The notes beneath the pieces were generated by a model, which did no database searches, had not been told where the DNA came from, and saw nothing but the letters and a program-made list of their open reading frames with translations. From Aptenodytes patagonicus (taxonomy: Eukaryota > Chordata > Aves > Sphenisciformes > Spheniscidae): 64,000 nt of DNA. Shown here piece after piece: positions 50,254-64,000 of the stretch. Both the position numbers and the translations under genes were made by a program. The stretch's first letter is position 1; the number at the start of each line of letters is the position of its first letter. The stretch lies in the NCBI RefSeq assembly GCF_965638725.1, contig NC_134951.1:70827568-70891567 (forward strand), written 5' to 3'.

Positions 50254-53200
50254 TTTCCTCAAACTTCACTTACTTTGTAGACTCCTGTCCTATGGTTCTA
50301 CTACATCCAGAACAATGGATACTACTTTGTAGGGTATACTGTGGTCTGAGTGTTTACAAGGTGCCTGCACTCTTACTTGATTGGTGATACGTTTCACTGT
50401 GTCATACCCTTGAAGAGAAAAATAACCGTGTCTGTCTTCACACAAGTCACCATTTAAGTGTCTCTGCTACCCAGGGAATATGAACAGTTAGCAAGGTCAC
50501 AGCAGCCTTGTCTGTTTCACATGAAAGAACTCCTTGTTCTTTTCTTTTTTCCTTTTTTTCTGAGAGTGGTTCCAAACAAGATGAGAGCTTGCAGCCAGGT
50601 CCCAGATAGGGCTTTAACTGTCACCAAGAGATGGTGTAAAGGAGTGGGGGGAATGGTTTTTTTTATTTGGTCTTGTAGATTTGAGATTTCTGGGCCTAGG
50701 GGAAAAAAGAATACGTTATTATCTCTTCTCCTCACCTCTTCAAGAAATTTCAAATAGTATGTGAAGACCACATTTTGCTATACTCAGACCTTTCATGCAC
50801 TACTTCAGATACAGGAAAGATTTTAAGACAGTCCTGTTCTTCAGTCTCACCATATTGTCCGTTAACACTTGGCCATGTGCCTTCACATTGTTTGTACAGT
50901 CAACATAAAAAAAACAATAAAGAAACTTAAGTTAGTTTTGAACACAGGCCTACAGGCCCCATGACTGGAAAAGTCATACTGGTTGAGACGAAAATGCCCC
51001 TTTCTAATCCCATCTTACTGAAAAGACAAAATATCACAACCCTAAGAGGAAAGAGGGAAAGACACCCTCTAAGAGTCACTTCTATCAATTATCTATGTCT
51101 GTTAAGTCTAGATAAACAGTTTAATACCCAATAAAGCTATTATCTTTGTTAATACACACAAGCACTAAAGAGTTAAGATATACATTATTTCCAGCTCAGT
51201 GCACTAACAATTTTGGCCCCAAACTGATGATGTTAATGTACAAATATATGAGAAGTATAAAATTAAAACAGAATCACAACTGTATTTTGGATATATTCTG
51301 TGACCTTCACTTTTGCAAAACTCCCACTAAAGTAGAAAATAATTTTAATATAAGTAGAGAAAGAAAATGATTATTCAATCTAATTCAGCTTACACACTGT
51401 ATTCAGCTTTAATACTACTGTCTAGTGTCGAGTGTGTATTACAGGAAATGTAAGAGAGTTCCACTTACCGTACACCAAATATTAAAGATGTGTATATGAA
51501 AACTGGTGAAGTGTTTCAAACTTAATCTGAATTAAATACATACAATCAGGCTCTAGGCAGAAGGTCTAGACACTAAGACAGAAGAGTAAAGCTTTCCCAA
51601 AGCAGTTACTGATGCTTCACTGATGGACCTCAGCTGAGAATGTGACCAACTACCTGCATTCCTTGATCATTATTTTAAAATACTTTGAGTTTTAAGCTTA
51701 AAAAAAACCCAAAACACCAAAACTTCAGATATATAGTGACAATGTATTTTTGTCAGTGCAGGGAATTACTTTACATACGGCTTGCCCCAATTAAGTTACT
51801 TAATTTCACACAAAAAAAGCCGGAGGTGATAATTTGTATTTATAAACAGTATGCATTCTGTTCTTTTATATTTTTTTGTGAAACCCTTCAACAGACACCA
51901 AAAGGACAAAGCATTTAACAGAAGCAGTGTTAACAAAGAAAAAAAAAAAGATTGGTTTCCTGTGGAAACAAAAGAGACAGAGATACGCATAATCATATTT
52001 TATTTCCTTACCAACTGCAATTTCACAGGAAATTACTCAGTTGAAACCTAAAAAGCCTGAGCAATTTTTTAACACAATATATGTCATTTTCAAAGGCCCC
52101 TGCATCCTTCACCTGCTTTCATCTTTTACCTCAAGAATACCTCCCAGGATTGATGAGCATGTTTAGAACCTTCAACTCCATTTAAGTCAATACAATCTGA
52201 AAGAGCAGGCAGTACAAACTTGGGGACCTCTGCACTATACAGAATACCAAAACACCCATTACAGCGTAAGTTATGTTTTCTATAAAATCCTAGGATTTCC
52301 AAAGGCTAGCATATCTACAACGTCATCAGAAAATCCTGCTGAAGCATCAGTAAAAGCTGGTAAATTCATGACAGTCATTATTATGTGGATCCAATAAAAC
52401 CACTCTAGTGATCTTAAAGAAAATATATGAATGTCTTACAGAGCTATTAAGAATGTGCCACTGTAAAACAGTTACTAAGAGCAACATCCACAGTTAAGCA
52501 AGCACAGAAATAGTTGCTATTTAATATCTCCTTCAAATTCTTTAAAAAAGGACTACCTCCCTTTTTCACAGAAGAGCACAGAGTTTTCCGTATTTCAAGC
52601 CTGTTTGGGGAAATGGGTTTCGGATGACATCTTAGTGTATGAAAAATACTGAGGGCATACAGAATCTTATTTAGAGATGCATATAAATTTTGTATGTTTT
52701 CAGCTATTCAAGCTTGCACAAATTTAAATGGTGTGAGGGAAGGAACGGCTTGGAACCTCCCCTTGTTTCTACTTTGTCTTGCTCACAGCTATTCCCCCTG
52801 GGAGACAGGGGTTCTGCCCTAGCCAGAGCAGGATTCTTCCAAAGAGCATTTGACCTCAGCCTGTCAGTGATACTGCAAACACCATCAACAAAACCAGTTG
52901 GTCTATTGCTACACTTCTTATCCTAATGACAACAGTAGACCACCAACAGGGACTAGAAGGGAAAGACTAGGATCATCTTCTGGCATCAAACAACAGAAAA
53001 AACTTACTGCAGAGCAAAGTGCCAGGGCCCTACGTCCTACAGTATCTGCACTACGCAGAGAGAGAAAAAGGCATTATGGCTCTCGCTGCTGGGCAAGATC
53101 ATAGAATCATAGAATGGTTTGCGTAAGATCACATGCTGCAGAGAATAAAGCTTAAAATACATCATGTAGCCAGCAGCTCTATCAATATTACACCTGGACA

Positions 53201-56200
53201 TTCCTACAGTTGTGGTTTTTTCAAAACCTTCACGAAGATTTAAGCCCAGACAATCGTTGTGTACTGTCAATTTTTCTTGTACATTCAAAGATAACTCAAA
53301 ATCTAGCTTAATGATGAGGTAGCTTTAAGAATAAATAAAGTACTATATCCCCCAAAACGGGGGATAATCCTTGTGCCCCACAACAGACTTGAGCTTGTAA
53401 TCATTTCACAGAGGTGTTCAAATTGGACTGAAAAGCTCTCTACTTTCCTAACAGAAAAAAGAGCTTTTCTAACACCGAAGCTGTCTGCATTAGATTAGTT
53501 TTCTGGCAGTAATAAAGAAGTGGTGTTTTCAGTAATGACGCTCCTTGACAGGAAAAAACAATCTTAAAAACCTTCACAGATGCCCTCCTTTCATGTTTAC
53601 CCATCGAATCCAGCTAGCTAGCTGTGTTATACGGTCAGCTAACCTCAAAGCCAAGCAACTTCTATGTAAAACCAAAAGCAACAGCAACCTCTTTAGTAAA
53701 TACCAAGACACTTCTCCCTTTTCAGCACAAAGCTCACATAAAATACTTTGTTCAAGCATTATTTTAAATTATGTATTTAAAATAATCCAGTGTCAGGCAC
53801 CTTACAGATGGACCAGTAGCTTTCTGAAACTATCATGTGAAGTCTCAAAGCCATCGTAAAGGAGATGGGACGACCAACGTGGTCACGTCTTAGGAGAGGG
53901 AGGCATGCAAGCACACAGTGCAGTCTCAGCGGACCATGCTTTTTTCTTTTGTATCAGGCTAAAATAGTATGTAGTTATGTTACTGAAGAGCAATCAAAAG
54001 GCCTACCTAGGACAAGATTAAGTTTGCAAAGGTAGCTTATTTTTTTAGTTTTTGAACTTAGAAATGCCTGATATAGCAAGCTACTTTTTCTCAAAGCAAT
54101 TTTGCATGTAATGTATTATTGATCTCCTTTCAGATCCTTAAGCATTAGCAAAATAATGACAATTAAATAAGTATAAACAAACTGATCTTCTAAAGTTGCA
54201 GTCTGCATTGACTTGAGATAATTGGCGTACTTCATCCATTAACCCAGAAGATGAATATAAGACATCAGTAGCTAGGACACAGATTAAGGAGGTTCAGAGC
54301 AAAAATTATCACAAAAGCTCCTGGAATTTATGGCTATTTCTATTCTGCAGAGGCCAATCACATAATTTATTCTTAGTTAAGAAAATTACAAGTGTTATTT
54401 TATACTACCTGGCTGCAACAGTTTTATTGTCACATCCTTGTATACAGACATGTACATTATTTATAACTTCTTTGATAATGTTTTACCAAAGTTATGTCTT
54501 GTAATTTTAATAACATCCCACCCCAACACTTAAAGTAAAAAAAAACCCAACAAACCAAAAACCAAACACAAACACTTTTTTAAGTTCCAGTTGTGGTCTT
54601 TCCATGAGATCTTTGCAGTCTAAAAAACACCATCCCAGTAAGTAAAAATGTATCCCCCTGTGCAATGTCATCTAGAACAGATTAAAAAGATGTCCTTACC
54701 TTTTCAGCAGCCATCAAAGAAAGATGTGGGGAAGTAAACTGCTTTTAAGAGATAAGTAGCACTCTTACTATTTATTTATCTCTCCTTAAAGAAAACTGGT
54801 GTCTGTTCTCCACCCCCTTTCCTTCCTTTGGGCACCGAAATTAGGCTGACGTATGTACAGAGGAGCATCCCTAAAACAGCTAAAAGCAAATGCACTCAAA
54901 GAAGAGCTCCAGCATTACAACAGCTTTTGCCAAGTCTCTGGTTTTGTTACCAGCAACAGCAACAAGCAATCAAAGAGAAGTTACTCATTTTTCTAACATT
55001 AAAAAGAGACTCAGCACAAGAGACTATAAAAGCTGACTGATACCATCAAAATATGCTCAGTCTTCAAGCCACACACAGGAAGAGAAGTGGCTTTGAGTTT
55101 TACATTATTTCTTTTTCTGATACTATAGATGTGAAAATACTACTAAACTCAATGTCCCCGGGACTCGCACAGAAAACACCGCTTGTATCGTTAGCAGTTA
55201 TTTCCTGGAAACAAAATAGTTTTCTATTCAGATCTGAATGACAAAGCGATTAGCACAGATAAAAGTTCAAAAAATTCATTTTTTATGCATCTGCAAAAAG
55301 TAGAAAATTATTTTACCTCACAACTGGTAAATCTGATGCCAGATAAAGATTAAAAGTTAAAACATTATATGGATTGGATATCCCAGTTCAGTCTATTGCA
55401 GAACCAAGCGTGAGTAATGAAGTTCAAAATTACATCCGAATTATTTCAAATTCTGGAGGAGAGTCTGTTCTTGCAGGTTGATCTCCTTCTTCCTGCCTCT
55501 ACCGGGTAAACTGTATGTACAATACAGAAACCCTTCTTAGTGTTTTTGGTGTTTTAAGAAATATTAATTTTAGTTACAAAGCACTGAAATTCTATTCACA
55601 TGGCAAAATTAATCAGCCTGCAATTTTATAAACTCATTAAATTCAATAGGTTCAAACACTTCCACCTGTGCACGTCAAGTTTAATCACCTTCTTCAACCA
55701 TATCACTGAAGAGAAAACAACTGTTAGTGGGGCACAGAGCTAAGCCCAACAAAGAGTATTTGGGCCTTCATTTCAGGCAAAACTTTAACCAAAAGAAAGA
55801 CCAGAAATAACCTGAGGATTGTAACTACCTACAGCGACATATTTGTAGTATCGCAAAGCCAGGCTGGGGAAAGTTAGCCTTACTGCCAGCTTTCCCCTCA
55901 TATTTAACCAAAGCCTTAATTGCCTCACTTTTACCTCATCATATTTTTCCCTCTCACTCCTGGACATGGAAAACTACTGCAGTATTTCATATGTGCTAAG
56001 AATGTAACCACGTTACAACCTTTTATTCTTTTGGATAAACAAGCACCGCTTGTTCAGCTTTCCCATAGTCCTCACTTTTTTGTCTCTGCCTTCTTCTCAG
56101 TGGGAGCAGTGAGCACAGAGCTCAGAGGAGAGGGGCCAAGGGTAAGCTCAGCAGCCAGCTGCAGCCCCGCCATATCCCAGCGGGGCGGGCAGAGCGGGTG

Positions 56201-56439
56201 CTGCCGGCAGGGTGCCCACACAGTCCCAAAGTGAGGTGACCGGTCAGGGTCGTCTTCTTCAGGAGAAGCAGGAGACGGGGCCAGACACGGGACTGGAGAC
56301 AAGGTCAAAATGTAGGGCCAAGGTCCGCCAAAGAGACAGGCCTGGAGCAGACGGTGCAGGGGTGGAGGCCACAGCTGAGGCTGATCAGGGCAGCTGAGAC
56401 CTGTCTGTGCACTTGGGGCCCTGAGACTGCAACTCACTC
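50254..56439 (-). other. SYTL3 5' region: 5' UTR exon(s) and first intron(s), not resolved
   Basis: The SYTL3 start codon exon is preceded on the minus strand by short UTR sequence with a possible acceptor (GGACAG near 50289). The promoter is probably the CpG island beyond 57180, so this 6 kb would be the first intron. I could not identify the non-coding first exon. A tiny CR1 stub lies at 53102-53124 and a GC-richer patch at about 56090-56420. Confidence 0.5.
53102..53124 (-). mobile_element. Minimal CR1 3'-tail insertion (23 bases) with target duplication
   Basis: TAGAATCATAGAATGGTTTG on the plus strand is the reverse complement of a CR1 3' terminus, followed by GCG and one T. It is flanked by the 7-base direct repeat AAGATCA (53095-53101 and 53125-53131). 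Confidence 0.7.
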
Positions 56440-56870
56440 ATGACCCTCTTGAAATACAACACCTAAAACTGGACACAGTATTCCCTGTGAGCCCTAACTG
56501 CACAGAGTACAATAGAAATGCTCCTTCCCACATCCTGCAAGCTATACATCCATTCACACATCCCAGTATGGCATCTCCTTTTTTAACAGCAGCATCGTAT
56601 GACAGATTGAAGTAAATCATACCAAATACACTCCCCTACTCTCTTGTCTACGGAACAGCTACTGAGTGAGCTGGTCCTGCCCTGCCCGCGTTTATAGAGC
56701 TGGTTATTCCTGCCTCAGTAAAGGCCTTTGCACTTGCCCCCAGTTATTTTCTCCTTTGTTCAAACTATTTCTCCAGTTCATCCAGGCCACTCTGAACCTG
56801 AACAGCATCTTCCACTGTTTACATCGTCTCTGAGAGGCTAGTATCATCAGTAATTTGAGTAATCTGTAAA
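56440..56870 (-). mobile_element. Ancient CR1-like LINE remnant
   Basis: Pieces in the right order resemble the reverse complement of a CR1 RT region. They are AAACTGGACACAGTATTCC, then CATCCCAGTATGGCATCTCC, then CTTTGCACTTGCCCCCAGTT, then TTTCTCCAGTTCATCCAGGC, and TAGTATCATCAG further on. Intervening sequence is heavily mutated and no frame is open, so it is far older than the copies at 5974 and 27409. Confidence 0.6.
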
Positions 56871-57397
56871 CAGTGCACACACACAAGAAAAATCCATAAA
56901 ATGTGAAAAGTGTGCCCTTTAATTTCATTGTCCTGATAATGGGATCTGCTTAGAACTGTAAGAATTCACATATTCTTCATGCCTTTCCATGTTTTTTTTT
57001 TTTTTTCAGTTCCTGGGCATACATGACATCTCAGGCCTTCTTTTCAAGCTCTCGTTTCCAGAAACAAGATGCAGACCCTCCTTCCCAAGGAAGGACCTCT
57101 AAGATCCACCTCTCCGCAGGAACACAAACGGCAAGCTATTCGTGTGAAAAACACAACCGCGACAAGCTCCCTTCTCTCTCTCAACCCTAGGCTTTGGGGC
57201 GTTTGACAACGCCACGGCGGTCCCACCACCCCGCCGGGCGACATCTCCCCGCCCGGGTCCCAGCCAGGCGCCTCCGCGCTGCCGCTACAGAAACCGCGCC
57301 ATCTTGGAGGGCGCCGGGCAGGCCGAGCCCCGTAGCGGCGGGTGACGCGGCGACCACAGCGCTCCCCGTTGCGACGCGCCCGACACAGAGCGCGCAT

Positions 57398-57407
57398 TGC
57401 GCAGGCG
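57398..57407. promoter_or_regulatory. NRF1-like site 1
   Basis: TGCGCAGGCG, a near match to the NRF1 palindrome (YGCGCAYGCGCR). Confidence 0.5.
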
Positions 57408-57439
57408 TAAAGGGAGCGGCGGGGGGGGGGGCGCAGGAG

Positions 57440-57451
57440 TGCGCAGGCGCG
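57440..57451. promoter_or_regulatory. NRF1-like site 2
   Basis: TGCGCAGGCGCG, the closest match of the group to the NRF1 consensus. Confidence 0.6.
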
Positions 57452-57547
57452 CTGTCAGCCGTGCGGGTGGAGCGGAGAGGGGCGCGAGGCGTGCAGGCGT
57501 GGAGCGCCGAGCGGCTTCGGTGGTCGGGCGCCGCCCGCGGGCAGCAC

Positions 57548-57558
57548 TGCGCAAGCGC
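57548..57558. promoter_or_regulatory. NRF1-like site 3
   Basis: TGCGCAAGCGC, a one-base variant of the NRF1 palindrome. Confidence 0.55.
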
Positions 57559-57602
57559 CTCGGGCGCCGTAGCCCGACGCGGGCGGGGGCGCGGAGCCGG
57601 GG

Positions 57603-57613
57603 GCGCAGGCGCA
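57603..57613. promoter_or_regulatory. NRF1-like site 4
   Basis: GCGCAGGCGCA, about 90 bases before the DYNLT1 start codon. Confidence 0.55.
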
Positions 57614-57700
57614 CCGCGCGCAGCGGCCGGCGCGTGGGGCGCGGTGGTGAGGGGGCGGTGCCGGGGTGTCGGTTGCGGCGTGAGGGGCTCCACCGGGAAG

Positions 57701-62828
<5,128 letters not shown>

Positions 62829-63180
62829 TTGCCTTGGAATCGTTCATCCTTCTCTTTTCTACTCCAGCACTTGATTCCATCTCTGCTCAAACTGTGAATA
62901 CACTGAACAACTTCTGGTTTTAATGTACTTTTTAAGTAACTTTTTTCAAAGGTAGAAATGTGAAAACATGCTGTTACATGGTTTATGTTTGTACTTGGTA
63001 TCGTACCAGTGTTGCCATACTGTCTTAACAGTTCAAGAACTTCTCTTCAAGGTGCTAATACTGAAATCTGCTGCAGTGTAAACGCTTTCTCTAGATTTCT
63101 TTTATAAGACCGGTATAAACGAGACACTGACTTTCACACTTTGTACTCTTGGTTAGCATTAAATTATTGAAATTCATAAC
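62829..63180 (+). other. DYNLT1: DYNLT1 3' untranslated region
   Basis: About 350 bases from the stop to just past an ATTAAA at 63158-63163. The end is inferred from that signal. Confidence 0.65.
63158..63163 (+). terminator. DYNLT1 poly(A) signal ATTAAA
   Basis: The common variant hexamer ATTAAA, followed by a GT-containing stretch (GGTGTGAC). No AATAAA was seen nearby. Confidence 0.65.
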
Positions 63181-64000
63181 CATTGGTGTGACTCATTTAA
63201 ACTTAACTCTCTTGTTATTTTAAAAAAAAAAAGGTTCCAATTCTTTTAATTCTCTTCAAGGTAGTTGAGATACATACCAGAATACAAAGCACTTCCATAA
63301 TTCTGCCAAAGTCACTACAAAATTGCAAGAAAAAGAGATCATGTTTATCAGAAAGTAACTTGGCTGCATTTTTGGGACCTGTTTAATCTGACTGTATGAT
63401 ATTTGGGACATGGAACACTAACAGAAATAACTGTCTTCATTGAACAAAGACAGATAAGAAGTATTTCATGTTTTAGAAGTGCTCAGCAAGCTAGACACGA
63501 GTAATCATTCACTACTGCAGCCAGTTGCATGTATTAAGTAGGTCTTGAACTTACCTGCAACCTTCTACATTGATTTTGCTGATAGTGAGTGTGATGAGTT
63601 CTGATAGTTGGTGAAACATGATCCTTTCTGAAAGGGGGAAAAAAACCGCCTCAAGGCGATGTTACTAAATAACACGAGTAAGTCTCCTGCCTTCTAGAGT
63701 CAAGTTGCAGGGGAATAACAAGTAAAACAAGTTTTCAGCGTAGGCTTGGATAAGGTTTTCTTTGTCAGCTAATTAAAGAAATTGAGCATGCTATGAGTTT
63801 CAGACTGCCTCTGTGAACTGCCATGCTGCTTCCGTAAGCAGTAGCTCACTGCCAGTGATGTTGAAGGAATTACTTACAAAGCAAGTATAGGGGAGTATTC
63901 CTGGGCTAGAGTCAGTCTGAGTGACCTGCGTTTGCTTGTATTTAGGAAGCCCTGTCAAATGTTTTCAAAATCTGGCTCTCAACTAAAGCTGTTTAGAATG
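63181..64000. other. Sequence downstream of DYNLT1, with an exon-like segment on the minus strand
   Basis: In human the next gene is TMEM181, tail to tail with DYNLT1, and its coding end may lie beyond the window. The only coding-like item is a 73-base segment at 63555-63627 on the minus strand (see findings). Confidence 0.4.

Noticed and set aside
63181..64000. TMEM181 coding exon
   Set aside because: TMEM181 is expected next by synteny, but no peptide in this stretch matches what I recall of that protein.

Overview
The window is vertebrate nuclear DNA, almost certainly from a bird. It has AT-rich introns with split exons, several CR1 LINE copies with the avian 3' tail (repeats of ATTCTATGA), and a solo LTR of a type very common in birds. 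It carries three protein-coding genes in the order EZR (+), SYTL3 (-), DYNLT1 (+). As I recall, this is the gene order of human 6q25.3, read in inverted orientation. I saw no prokaryotic features, tRNA, rRNA or CRISPR.

Layout. Positions 1-18670 hold ezrin from its third coding exon (codons 33-64) to the poly(A) signal; the promoter and first 32 codons lie upstream of the window. Positions about 19095-50253, and further upstream for the 5' UTR, hold synaptotagmin-like 3 on the minus strand. I could assemble all 15 coding exons, in phase throughout, giving 612 residues. EZR and SYTL3 are tail to tail, about 430 bases apart. Positions 57701-63180 hold the complete five-exon gene for the dynein light chain Tctex-type 1 (113 residues). 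DYNLT1 and SYTL3 are head to head across a CpG-rich island (about 57180-58150) that has four NRF1-like sites and probably serves as a shared promoter. The last 0.8 kb is intergenic or the edge of another gene, with one exon-like segment on the minus strand.

Mobile DNA: two CR1 copies of one subfamily in opposite orientation (5974-6950 minus, 27409-28146 plus), a third from another subfamily (28767-29029), older remnants (about 40309-40395 and 56440-56870), a 23-base CR1 stub with target duplication (53102-53124), and a 636-base solo LTR with 5-base target duplication in an EZR intron (13904-14539).

Functionally the three proteins all act at the membrane-cytoskeleton interface: ezrin ties membrane to actin, SYTL3 is a Rab27 effector on secretory granules, and DYNLT1 is a cargo-binding dynein light chain. 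Their adjacency is old synteny, and the sequence does not show that they act together. I found no clearly new system. The most useful leads are a possible truncating alternative exon in EZR, a CRE-plus-TATA promoter in the antisense LTR, three open exon-like segments on the minus strand, and a C-terminal extension of SYTL3.
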